Below, piece after piece: positions 40,769-51,758 of a DNA stretch of 62,000 bases (within the stretch, counting starts at the first letter, position 1; the number at the start of each line of letters is the position of its first letter). This DNA comes from Symsagittifera roscoffensis (Eukaryota; Xenacoelomorpha; Acoela; Convolutidae): contig NC_087067.1 of the NCBI RefSeq assembly GCF_963678635.1, positions 54,866,456-54,928,455 on the forward strand. The letters are read 5' to 3'. The notes under the pieces are model-generated. The model did not search any database. It saw only the letters and a program-made list of their open reading frames with translations, and was not told the DNA's origin. The position numbers and the translations under genes were made by a program.

Positions 40769-40882
40769 TGAGTTATGACTGAAGTGTAACTCATAGAGTA
40801 ATTTCGGATAGGGTACACCGTCTGCTCGTCACGCTATCTTATTTTCGGCCGGATAGATTCGTGCAACTTCTTAGTCTAATAC
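40769..40882 (-). repeat. Element B 5' LTR, first 114 bp before the gap
   Basis: Matches 22323-22436 with a single C/T difference. The rest lies in the N run. Confidence 0.9.
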
Positions 40883-41082
40883 NNNNNNNNNNNNNNNNNN
40901 NNNNNNNNNNNNNNNNNNNNNNNNNNNNNNNNNNNNNNNNNNNNNNNNNNNNNNNNNNNNNNNNNNNNNNNNNNNNNNNNNNNNNNNNNNNNNNNNNNNN
41001 NNNNNNNNNNNNNNNNNNNNNNNNNNNNNNNNNNNNNNNNNNNNNNNNNNNNNNNNNNNNNNNNNNNNNNNNNNNNNNNNNN
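40883..41082. other. Assembly gap (200 N)
   Basis: Exactly 200 N, likely a placeholder. On its left is the B LTR (minus element), on its right the RT of C1 (plus element). The remaining LTR and C1's 5' half (LTR, gag, protease, early RT) are unseen, so the true gap is probably longer. Confidence 0.95.
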
Positions 41083-42770
41083 CTTCCAAATTTCTTCAGT
41101 AAATTAATGAGATATGCTTTCGGACCCCTCATTAAAGAAAAAAAAAGCATTTACTTACATAGACGACACTCTGTTACAGAGTCAAAATAAGAATGAAATG
41201 TTTGATACAATTCGATAATATCATTCTTTGTTACGGAAAGCTAACTTGAAAGCTGCCCCTGATAAAACTTTTTCATTCTAAGAAAAGTTAAATTTCTAGG
41301 CCATGTTGTCTCTAAAGATGGTCTTTCCCCAATTGCTTCAAGAATTGATGCTATAAAAAATTGAAATCCCCCTGAATCAAAAACAGAAGTTCTAGGAGTA
41401 TTAGGTGTCATGCGATTCTACAGCACATACTTCATCAATTTTCACGTAGACGCAAAATGTCTATATGAACTGGCAAACAGTAACGACAAGTTTCAATGGC
41501 TAGCATGCCATGAAGAAGTTTTTCAAAAACTGAAAGACAAATTCTGTCATGATATTTCAAATGCCATACCTGATGTAAACTACCCATTCCACATTCATTG
41601 CCGACTCCTCAAATGTAGGAACCGGGTGTATACTCATCCAAGACCTTCCTGAAGGGAAAAAAATTGTTTCTGCCAATTCTAGAGTCTTTGATAAGGCCGA
41701 GCAGAAAATGTCTACTCAACATCGTGAACTATGTTGAATAATATCTGCCTTGCAAACCTATGAATTCTACATTATAGGTTCACCCTTTTCTCTATACTTT
41801 TACTGTGATCACAGACTTCTTATGGTCCAGAAAAGGACAACTTTTGCATAGATTTTTCAAATACCAAGTCCTATTGACAATATTCAACAATTTGAAAATA
41901 ATCTATAACCCAGGTTCAAACCTAGCCTTTCCTGACTTATTGAGCCGAAATGTGCCCATCGCTGATATCAAAAGATATCAACTCGACAACACAATTCTAT
42001 TCCGAATGATATAAAGTTCATCCTAGACAATGGAGAACAAATATGTTATTCCGTACTCCACAAAGAGGATAATAACATATTTCAAAACGATTGCTATCCA
42101 GTCATTGCTCAAGTGCAAGGCGGGAAAAAGAAATTAATTAATATCAGTGACAGAGGAGACTTCAGCATTGAAGATGCTCCAGACTATTTTGAGGAATCTT
42201 GTAGTGCGATTCAAAATATAACAGATTTCTTCCGATTTGGCAAACAAATTAACCAAATCAAACGACTATCTATACCAGATTTAAAAAATGAAAACATTTA
42301 TGAAGAAATCCCAGATTAAATATCTGCACTTGATGATCCTTTGGAAAATTCAGAATGGCTTCACTTATATGAAGGCAATGTTGAGAAAAACCTTCTCAAC
42401 AATCTGGTTAAAACAAAAACTTAGTTTGCTACCAAAACAAGATCTTTAAAATTAATTGAACCCCTAAGTCTCCAATCTGAAGAGAATAAATCAGATTCTC
42501 TTGAACTAATAGCAAAAATGACCGAATTTGCTAAACGAAGCAAATTTAGATGTTGAAACGATTATGCAAGAGCAGTGTAACGATACTGTAATCATAGACA
42601 TCAAAAATTGCATAAAGCAAAACGAAAAGCCGAAAGAAACAAAAAAAATCCTTATCGCGAAGAAAAAGGATTAGAAGCTTATATCAGGCAGTTTGAATTA
42701 TTATTCATTGAAGACCAACATGATCTTCTATGTTTTAATGAATACAATGATGACTGTACTAAGAGTCCAA
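41083..42770 (+). pseudogene. C1 RT (C-terminal part), RNase H and linker
   Basis: PNFFSKLMRYAFGPLI and, one frame away after an A-run, AFTYIDDTLLQSQNK give the RT palm with YIDD (41150s). The RNase H part shows a 1-nt deletion after FHIH (near 41600), then STQHREL, FYCDHR-like and NLAFPDLLSRN. The linker 42113-42319 (KKLINISDRGDFSIEDAPDY) is shared with C2. Several stops and frameshifts, so not functional. Confidence 0.8.
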
Positions 42771-44636
42771 AAATTTGCTTATCAATCTCCTAGTGCTAAA
42801 CTGCTTTGAGTTAGCTCATAAGCATCTTCTTAACGGTCATCACGGCGAAACAAAAACTTTAGAAATAATCAAAAGATTTTTCATTTGGCCCGGACACTAT
42901 AAATGGGTCAACATGTTTCTTTATGATTGTCTAGAATGTCAGAAAAATAAACCTATGGGGACAAACAATATATTTTTCAATGGGAATAAACAATAATGGG
43001 GACAATTAGAAACAATTCCAATGAAAACGATCCACATTGATCATAAAGGTCCACTCAGACCATCAAGTCACGGCAAAATTTTTTGCTTAGTTGTGATAGA
43101 TGCCTTCTCTAGATATCTTCAAGTCTATCCATGCACCCATGCAGACTATAAGGAAACCATTAAGCTCTTAGAGAAATACATCACAAAATTTGGTATTCCA
43201 CAACAAATTATTCATGATAATGGAAGTGCATTCATGAGTAATGACTTTGCTCATTGGTGCTCTGAATTGGGAATAACACTGAGACCAAGAACTACATACT
43301 CGCCTTGGACTAACGGAAAATTCGAAGTCCAGAATAAACGTCTAACCCAGTACTTTCGACATTTCTTGAAAACCTCAGGCTGAAACTGGTCTGAATTAAC
43401 AAATAAGTTTGCTTTTGCACATAACACCGCCATTAATTCAAGTACAGGTTACACTCCATACAAGATTGTCTTTGGCATAAAACCTCAGGTTCCCCTTAGC
43501 CCTAAATTAGGCCTCTACCGCGACCAAAACAAAAGATGTACCTCTGAATTTTGCGCTGGTCTCGAAAATCATGCCCATAACGAGCATAAGTCAAACAATG
43601 AGACCATAGATAGATTTCTAAAAAATCAAATTTCCGCCGAAATACTGAAAAGGGAAAATGATTTTAAGTTGATTTATAGTAACACCTATACCCATTGCCG
43701 CCGCATCACTAATAAGGCCCACATGTTCCGAAATCAGTTTAAATTAGGACGGCCTATAAAAGAAGGCACTAGGGTGTTACTAGAAAATAGATCCAAACCA
43801 CTATTGAAATTTAAAAGCTTTTGAATTTGAGATCTGGACCTTATACCGTAATTGAAAAAATCACGGAAGTAACATACGGAAATAAAAATGCTTTTACTAA
43901 CGAAAAAAAGATTGTCCACCGCAATTATATTGTTGAATACTTTCCTAAAGAACAACAAATGCCCAAACTACTACAAGAGTACTCTAGTGATTTATTTTCA
44001 AGTGATTTTTATGATCATATAACAAATCAACAAGTCAACTCTTTCAATAAACCTAAGCAGGTTGAAAAACTACAATACCAGTTTTGGCCAGTAGTCAACA
44101 ACGGTTATCAGCAAATGACTGATAATAATTCCTACAAATGAGGATCAAAACAAAACCATTGTCCAAGAACAATCATTAGATTCAGGTAGAGAAATTATGC
44201 ATGTATGAACTTTGTTCGATGCGATTGCGATTGACCAGAATCTTAAACCTATTCGAAGTTCAACTCCCTATCCTGTTGATAACACCCCTAATCCTTCAAC
44301 TAGTCAATCTAGTAGTTATGGCCTCCGCCGCCTACCTAGCCGCAGTATAAGTCCTAACACTCGTCTCTCAAATTACTTTGGCCGCCGCCACCCCAATATA
44401 ATAACACAATATAATACTCCCCGTCCTCCTGATTTCCCTCGTTTATCTGAATCATCAGAAAGCTTTACTGATGGAAAAAATATCCCTCATAGCTCTCAGA
44501 AAGCTTATATGAGAACAATCGATCCGCACCTGGATCACTTTCCGTATCTAAAAGACCTAAACGGACAAATCGTCCTACAAACTTTTATGGAACTACAAAT
44601 CTATCTAGTTTAATTGGCAAATATAAAAAGAAATAA
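42771..44636 (+). pseudogene. C1 integrase and C-terminal pol domain
   Basis: Zinc-binding HKHLLNGHHGETK and CLECQKN, catalytic HIDHKGPLRP, IIHDNGSAFMS and WTNGKFEVQNK give H-H-C-C and D-D-E. A GPYTVIEKITEVTY block (43838-43880) is the GPY/F module near the end. Stops at 43381-43383 and near 44141 and a small insertion near 42955 break it. The intact counterpart in C2 is 618 residues. Confidence 0.85.
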
Positions 44637-44787
44637 TAAAGACTTAAGAAATAATAAACACTAAGTATTTATTCTGCCAAACTCTGTAGTTTTTTTTAAT
44701 TCTTTTTTTTATTGGCCTTCTTTTCTTTTCTCTTTTATAAATATTTTGTTTGTAAAAAAACCATAAAAACACCAAAAATAAACATAT

Positions 44788-45492
44788 TTACAAATAGATT
44801 TTAAAATGACTTTTATAAAGGTTAGACTTTATATCCGCGTAGGATTTAACAGCCGCCATCTTTTCCAGCGAATTTTCAGCGGCCCTACTCAGGCTCCTCG
44901 CTGCAAACTGCAGCGCTGAATAAGGCCGCCACCAAGCTTGATATATTTCTTCTAACATGATGTCCAGCTCTATCTTTTTCCGAAAATCTTCTTCTGTTGC
45001 TGGTTTTCTGAAGAATTCTTCTTGAAACTAAAACAAATTTATATACTATTTCTATGTTGCCATGCCACTTAAATAAAAAAAAACATTTTTTTATTTTTTA
45101 TTTTTAAAATTGGGTGTATTGTAAAACAAACTTACATCCTCTCCAAAGAATAGGGACAAAAAGTCCATTGTTTCTTTTGAGACCACATCGTCTCCCATCC
45201 ATGGACTCCACAGTTTCTTGGCAAGGAATTTACTCTGAATTGAGCCCAGCTCGAATAATTCACCGGCATTCAGTACCGGATACTTAAAGATATAACTCCG
45301 GTCCATAAAAATCTCATACTCCATCTGCGTTAAGTTTACCCCTTTCTCTACTAGCCCATCGTAAATTGCTACCCTTCTCTCGACTTCCTTGTCCTCCAGC
45401 AAGGCTTCATGATTAAAGTTTAACTCATCCCGTAAATTCAAAAATTTCTCCGGGAAATCCACCAGATTGTCTTCAGTCTCAAAATATTTCAT
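44788..45492 (-). CDS. Antisense two-exon gene between pol and env (C1), 198 aa
   Basis: Exon 1 45492-45136 (119 codons from MKYFETEDNLVDF), donor GTAAGT after GGAGAGGAT; intron 45135-45028 (108 nt); acceptor TTTGTTTTAG; exon 2 45027-44788 (79 codons and stop, starting FQEEFFRKPATEEDF). The frame runs through the junction without a break. Minus-strand AATAAA lies about 75 nt after the stop (near 44707-44712). The product is soluble-looking, acidic then basic, with WSPWMGDD and a helical AAENSLEKMAAV part; no family recognised. C2 keeps both splice sites, and its exon 2 differs by a 9-nt in-frame insertion. It converges on pol and diverges from env. Confidence 0.7.
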
Positions 45493-45624
45493 TTTTTAAG
45501 GAAACAAAAATTTTTTGAAGTATTGTAATGACAGATGATGTTTAAACAGAAAGCAAATAAATGATATTGCTTTTAGTCTTCTTTTATGAAGAGATGTTTT
45601 TTTCAATTTTTTTCCTCCTCCAAT

Positions 45625-45636
45625 AGGGAAGGGGAA
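45625..45636 (+). promoter_or_regulatory. Internal polypurine tract of C1
   Basis: AGGGAAGGGGAA followed by TG, very like the 3' PPT of the same element (AAAAGGAAGGGAAA then TG at 49713-49728). Kept in C2 at 60130-60141. Possibly a central PPT, or the scar of an old internal LTR. Confidence 0.5.
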
Positions 45637-46009
45637 TGCAGTTGTTAAAAATTTACATCAGCAGAAACGAATAAAAATCGTTTCACTGCTAGAACTCAAC
45701 AAATCAAAACTAACTGGAAAACCACGACAAAAAAGACAAGTGGAAAAAACCACAATATTACAAAACGAATGCCGAAGGAAATACGATTTAAAACGAGAGA
45801 CGCCGAATAATAACGGCCAATCAGAGCTTAGACTTGCAAAAAAGCAAAAACAGCCTTTCAAAACTAACTGATATACATTTATTTTCATTCTTGCTCAATT
45901 CCACATCGTTTGCATCCTAACACATCCTCTCTCTAAAAAAATAAATCTGCTGATTTCCTCAACAAAAATAAAAAATCTAACTCAGATTTCCCATCAAAAT
46001 ATCTACAAA
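45637..46009 (+). promoter_or_regulatory. Probable env promoter region of C1
   Basis: Lies between the divergent antisense gene and env. It has a CCAAT box (GGCCAATCAGAG, 45817-45828). The TATA box that C2 shows as CTCTATAAAAATA is degenerate here (CTCTCTCTAAAAAAATA near 45930). It may serve both directions. Confidence 0.5.
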
Positions 46010-48315
46010 ATGACAAATCCAAATAGTGAACTAGAGGAAGGTGAACTAATGGACCAAGATCCTGTTCTAACCACTCTCGAGGAAATGCTTAAAACGAGTA
46101 CTTTTAAAAATTCTTTTGCTAACATTCCCCACCAAAAAACAAATTTGCAAAAAGATTATTTGGTTGGTTTTTTTACTCTAATAAAAATTTCGAATCAAAC
46201 CTCAGCATTTGATCCGAAAGAACAATTGTATGCAAATACTGCAAATAATCTTCGGGTTGATCATTTTGATTGTCAACTAATGACTTCTAACAAAATGTTC
46301 TCTCTAAATAAAGTAGCACCTTGCAAAGTCCAACCAGAAAATATTAAAGTAACCCATGCTTATGTTACTCTTTATCAGAGACATTATCGCACAAAAGTAA
46401 ATGCGACAATGTGTCGAATCAAACACCAATAACTGCGTTGGTTCTGCGATTCTTTTGATAGTAGTATCGACGCTCGACAAAATATGATCACTACTGATCT
46501 CCATTTATCTGATGATCAATGTGAATCGGCCGCCGACAGAGGCTTTCTTAACCTACGCTATGCTAGTATTGGAAATATTCCTTTCAAATTTAATGCTAAA
46601 ACAGTAACTAATGCCCATGCTGGCAAAGTTGACGGCGAACATCATAATGAATGTGATGGCCGTTCTTGGATTAAATTGGACACTTTTGAAACTTACATGC
46701 AAAATGTAAGTCTGACTGTTAACCTCAAAGATGGAACAGTCAATAGTTGGCAAAACACTCCTTTGCCCTGTCCAGTGTCTACAAATGGACGTGAAACAAC
46801 ATCCTTAGACGCTTTTGCTTATACTTGAGAAGAAACCAAAATTGCATTTTCACTGTTTTAAACAGATTTTCGGCTAAAATGATTCAAAACGAAGAATCAT
46901 ACTAAATAATTAAAGGCAATTCTAGCCCGTCTATTCATTCTACCCAAACAAGGGATTCTCAAAAGTGCATGCTACAGGTGATGAATAAACCGCAATCTCT
47001 TTGTGGTCATCCCAGAATAGTGTATCCAACTTCATATGATTCACTTTTTATTGCATACACTGACGGTTTCAAAATGGATACTGGAATCCAAACTAAACTA
47101 ACCCCAGAAACGGGAACTATTCATAATGCCGGCCAACCAAATTCTACTTTTCTCACAACAAGTGATGATTTGCCGCCATTCAAATTCTCAACTAGTCAAA
47201 ATGACTACGAAGCTCATATACGAACTAAATTGGACTATATTCTTTTAACAGCTTCTACATGCTCAGAACGGCCGAGTTAGCCCTTCTTCAAAATCAATGT
47301 GAGCTAGAACGCTCCTCAAAATTAAATAATCTAATGCTTTCACTTGAAAGCCCACGTTTGGCGCGCTATATTTTAGCTCAGAACCACTCTATGTTCTTAG
47401 AGACCAAAGGCAATGTTGCCTGGCTCTATCATTGTCCGAAATTTTATTCACCTTTGCAATTAATGGATGAATGCTATAATCGCATTCCCATTATAAATAA
47501 GGAAAAGTATTCGATTTCTCGATCCAATTACGCGACAAACTTTTCAGTCGGCAGATCTACAAGAATGCTCCGACAAACATTCAAATCTCTTTCAAATAGA
47601 TGTTCATGATGATAAGTCCTGGATTGAATTAACCCCCCAAATTACAAGGGTTACAGGACCATATCGTTTTAAACCAAAAGAGATAGTTCAACAGATTAAG
47701 CATTCTTTAGCCTCTAGTCAAGGTGGTTCAATCTACACTTATGCTCAAATGCAAAAAATCTGGATTATGATTTCCGATAATTCAGAGATGAGAGGATTAC
47801 TGCAAACAGTATCCAGGTCCTTTCTAAAGGCTCAAAAAATTTTTTTCACGGACTCATATAGCCCACTAGGCTCTTCTCAAACAAAATATTTGGATTATTT
47901 CATCTCTCCAAACTTTTGGAAAAACGAATACACCCGTATATTCGGGAAAGTACAATACTATTTAGAAAAATGCGGAATAGTCTTCGCCTCTTTTCTATTT
48001 GTGAAATTCATAATAGATTGCCTAGTATTCATAATAAAGGCTATGCATATTCAAAAAATCACCGGCCGCTCACTACACTTTGGCAAAGTATTGCTTGCCG
48101 CCTCATACAATATACTTTTCACTTCCATAGTGACCTCAATTTTCACTCAAGATGAGCAAAGTGAAAAAATAGAACAAGAATGTGATCAGAAAATACAAGC
48201 CCCTCTTCTAGAGGAAATTGATAAAATAAACCAGGATTGTATGTATCCTCACATCCAATTAACAAGTTTTGAGAGAAGAACACAAAACTTGGATCACCCA
48301 CCAAACCCAGTCTAA
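46010..48315 (+). pseudogene. env: C1 envelope glycoprotein, broken
   Basis: Pieces at 46010-46432, 46484-46828, 46969-47280, 47259-47609 and 47749-48315 make up one env. Breaks against C2 are a TCA-to-TAA stop at about 46430, a TGG-to-TGA stop near 46827, a lost A just after it and a lost T near 47245. Shared with B env: a NQCELERS-type block, YILAQNHSMFLETKGNVAWL and CYNRIPIINKEKY. Hydrophobic segments near the C-terminus (FASFLFVKFIIDCLVFII and a second one). The N-terminus has a hydrophilic leader of about 50 residues before the first hydrophobic stretch. Chuvirus-like resemblance as for B. Confidence 0.8.
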
Positions 48316-48358
48316 TAAAAAAATTCTACTGTTCTAGGATATACCAACAGATTCAATT

Positions 48359-49110
48359 ATGGACGCACCACTTGATGACAACTTGAGAGGATTTGAGGAT
48401 CTTCTCTCACTCCTGCCACCAACCGATCCACTGGACTCGCAGATTTCAGCACTCACTCAACAACCAACTGTTTCTACTACTACAACCCCCACTGCAAAGC
48501 CGACCTCAACACGATCCTTCGTTGAGCCACTACTTCAAACCAATTCACAATAACTACAGCATCAAAGCCACCAACCCTAAAATGTTCACCCCCTGATTTC
48601 AAAATACCCCTGGTTTCCTTAAATTCCAGAATTAAAAAGCGAACCCAGATTGTAAGACCATATAAGGTACTAACGGCAAATACGCCGGTATCAACTTCTC
48701 AATATCCAATGACCATTAGGCGACAGCCCTTACACCCCACTGAATTAAATACTAAGTTACAAATTCAGTTAGAAAGGGAATGATACAATAATTCTAACAG
48801 TAATCCCGGCTTTGATATGGATCTCAATTATGCTTTGAATCCATTAATCAACCGTTTTAATTTAGAAGCCTATCACCCTATAAAAAAACGTACTCCATAA
48901 CTAATTCCCTTCTTGAATATCAAAAAATCTATGTCCCAGCAAAATATTTGACAGCAAAATTAAAAACCCCCCAGTTAGATGACTACACTGAGCAAATTCA
49001 GCGCAGTCATATACATGAAACGCATCAAGTCCGGGAGCTGAAAAAGCAAATCCACAATTTGAAAACAAAAAATCACCAACTTATAGCCCGGTTGGAAGGA
49101 AAATTATAGA
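48359..49110 (+). pseudogene. C1 post-env ORF, broken
   Basis: Starts at MDAPLDDNLRGFEDLLSLLP (48359) and continues Pro/Thr-rich. It then breaks into other frames with several stops, ending in a likely coiled coil (RELKKQIHNLKTKNHQLIAR) before TAG at about 49110. Position and N-terminal composition match the 599-aa gene after env in element B, but direct sequence similarity is not obvious. Confidence 0.5.
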
Positions 49111-49712
49111 AATTTATCCTTTCATTTATTTAGCTATGTAGTATAGCTACTAATTTTGTCTTTTTTAACAGGTCGATTTTTATAAGAAACAAAAACAAAA
49201 AACAAAAATACACCCTTTTGTATGAACCAGTCCTCCCCTTATTACGCATATGGACACTCACTTCACATACTTCAAGACTTCACATACTTCAAGAAGAAAA
49301 GGAAACTAACCTTCAAACTTTTGAGAAACAAATAATTTTGTTGTACTTAATTTTAAAGTTAAATCTCTTGGTTGTGTAAACTCTATTTTGATTTATAAAT
49401 GTAACTGATGTATTTATATTCATTCGAGCCTGACTCAAAGTATCAGATGTTCAAAAACATATGCTACCTATCTTTACCAACAAACTATTGAACAAACTTC
49501 ATGAGATTGAAAGAAGAAGCTTTGATCGATCAACAATTACCCTGCTATTGAAGTGAAAGTAAAAAATGAAAATTTAAGTTTTTTTTCCTCTCCAAATAGG
49601 AGGATGGATTTGTTCTGATTTCAAATAGAAACAGAAACATGAATTAATTTATTGAGTTCACAAAGGGTGACATCGCCGCCACCACAAAATAAGTATGTTT
49701 TCATTCCCTAGC
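49111..49712 (+). other. C1 3' untranslated region
   Basis: No supported gene. A purine-rich stretch (AAGAAGAAAAGGAAA near 49290) and a CCTCTCCAAATAGGAGGA block (near 49588) resemble the sequence before the internal PPT at 45612-45636. Confidence 0.4.
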
Positions 49713-49726
49713 AAAAGGAAGGGAAA
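49713..49726 (+). promoter_or_regulatory. C1 3' polypurine tract
   Basis: AAAAGGAAGGGAAA immediately followed by TGCTATTGG, the presumed LTR start. Confidence 0.6.
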
Positions 49727-50000
49727 TGCTATTGGAATAATTCCTAAAACATTTTAAGCATTGAGACTTGAAACAACTATTCTCGTTCGATGCGAATAAT
49801 AACCCAACAATTTCTCTTCTAACACCAACACCACTCTCTTCAACAACCCCAACCATTCTCTATAAAATATCTCCAATCTCACCCTTAAAATAAATATTGA
49901 GTCAAAAGGCAACTTGCTGTAAATTCATACTAACTTCTTTTCTAATAAAATATTTCTCAGCGAATTTTAGGTTTACTTTGTAAGATAGAAAGTAGAAAGG
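49727..50000 (+). repeat. C1 3' LTR (right edge uncertain)
   Basis: Begins TGCTATTGG after the PPT and contains CTCTATAAAATATC (49858-49871), then AATAAA near 49890 and 49946. No second LTR is available for comparison because the 5' end is in the gap, so the end is an estimate. Confidence 0.45.
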
Positions 50001-50159
50001 ACCCTTTATTCCTAGCAAGCGTTTTGACCGGCGCACATAGTGATGCTAGCTCAGAATAATATATATTTCTTAGAAAAGTTGGTGAAATCCAAAAGAAAAC
50101 TGATGAGACGCACACGTTGAAAAAATGGGTGAATTTTTTAAAGTCAAAAATTAAAAAAA

Positions 50160-51758
50160 AATAAGTAGGGCTGGGATGATTTTGATTTCTTCAGGAGTTA
50201 TGGTGAATCATGGTTAATGTTTTGGATGAGGTTCTGAAGTTTGTAGTTGAATCTCATGTTAAGAATGTTTTCTAGAAGGATTATTTCTACAGGCTGGATG
50301 TACTTAAGCGGGATGAAAATAGAAACGAAGTGTTCATAATGAAAATTAATTATCAGGGGCAAAAAAATAACATTGGCGGACTGGATCATAGCTGCCGAGG
50401 ATGCCAGGGAAGTTAGTTTTTTTAGTACAGTAAGTAAATTAGGAAAATTTTAATAAACATATATCTTCGACGAGAGTTTTATGTGGGGAGGGGCTTTGTA
50501 GGAAGTGTCTTTGTAAGCAGCGATAGTGAGTGTACGTGTGAATTAATTATGTACTTAGCATAACTTCAAGCGAGCAGCTTACTTCGAGTTCTTTTGGGAC
50601 AAAAAAGTTATAAAAGATTTTTAAAATGATCAAATTTAGTGAAATAGGATTTGTTCGCTTTAGTTTTTGGAGTGCGTGTACTCTAGATTGAAAAACTAAT
50701 TTGTTCTGATGAGAAATTTTTGGGTTAGTTTTGAGTTGACTGCTGGGTCTGTATCATAGGTTAAGTCTTCCCCATAGCGTGTGACTGCGTGATCGTAGTG
50801 TGTAGTAGGAAATTGGATAGATTTTTGTGCAATAGAACAGTTAAGCATAATCAATAGTCTAACATTAGTGAAGACTTTAAGCTGTATAGCCTTAGTTAGC
50901 TGTTGTAGTAGAGTTATGTAAATTTTTTCGTCTTGAGTTTTTTTGAATAGGAAATTTTAAAGGGTTAGAGAAATTGTAAGAGCGTCACGATGAGAGGATA
51001 GTGAGAAGGGAGTGTTCATCAAATAAGAAGTTTATTGGTTTTGGGAGTTCATAAATATTATAACAGTATTGGGGAAGAATCGGAAAGTTTTGACTAAAAA
51101 ATCGACAGCGTACGTGTGTCTAGGATGATCACTAAGGTGGAGTCGTGATGATGAAGGTCGATTGATTAAGTATCGGCCGATTGGTGATTTATTTTTGTTT
51201 TATGAGAGCGTGTTGTGCACGGGTGGGAGTTTTATGAGTGGAAGATAATGATGTTTCTGATGGTGAAGCTGAGTAAAATAGTTGATAGAATGTAAGTTTT
51301 CGCTCAATATTTAAATTGTTGCTTGTGTCGTATGAAAATGTCGAGATCGAGCTCTAATTGATTGTCTGTCATAGGACTTGGGGTGTCAGGGAGAAAGCTA
51401 GAGAGAGGTGAAAATTTGGGGTTGCATCAGTATAGGAGAGACTGGAAGATGAGAGATTTATTACTGGAACTGAGGGAACTATTAGAGTAAATGGTGCTTG
51501 TGAGTAGTTAGCAGTGGGACTAGGTTTTGGGTCGAAAAATACAACAGGGTTGTTTTCAGAAATTTGAGTGTCAAAAACTGATTGAATAGAAGCATCGGAG
51601 ATTATGTGAGATGAAATGGGTGAGAATTTTTAAAAACTGGGGCTAAATATTAGCAAGGGAGAAAAAGTGCGGACAGAAATCAAAATGACAGTGTGTTTTG
51701 GCTAAGGATTGGAAGTATAAGAGAGGTAGCGACGGACAGTTCCAACGAAGCGGCTCAT
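50160..51758 (-). pseudogene. E post-env ORF remnant
   Basis: Begins at the ATG at 51758 in the same CTCATCG context as the B 599-aa gene. Blocks such as IFIPLKYIQPVEIILLENIL (50198-50389) match PHEFLQPIEIPILEFI in B. Otherwise frames are broken. Confidence 0.7.

Larger units (their letters stand above)
22323..40882 (-). mobile_element. Element B: large env-bearing Ty3/gypsy-type retroelement, near complete
   Basis: LTR (22323-22815) on the left and the start of the matching LTR (40769-40882) on the right frame a minus-strand element with intact ORF0, ORF1, ORF2, gag-pol, two small membrane ORFs, a 378-codon Met-less ORF, env and a post-env ORF. The only stretch of the right LTR visible (114 bp) differs from the left one at a single base. 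No long gene is broken, so it is young and may be competent. At about 18.5 kb it is much larger than the usual 5-10 kb gypsy-type element. The right LTR runs into an assembly gap, so its target duplication cannot be read. Confidence 0.9.
41083..50000 (+). mobile_element. Element C1: second env-bearing Ty3/gypsy-type lineage
   Basis: Plus strand: RT, RNase H, linker, integrase, C-terminal pol domain, convergent antisense gene, internal PPT and promoter, env, post-env ORF, 3' PPT and LTR-like end. The 5' half is lost in the gap. Most sense genes have a few stops or frameshifts. A sister copy (C2) starts at 56149 with the same layout and high identity. Pol is clearly different from that of element B, though both are gypsy-type. 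Confidence 0.85.

Noticed and set aside
40839-41190. Frames across the N run
   Set aside because: They exist only because the N bases contain no stops.
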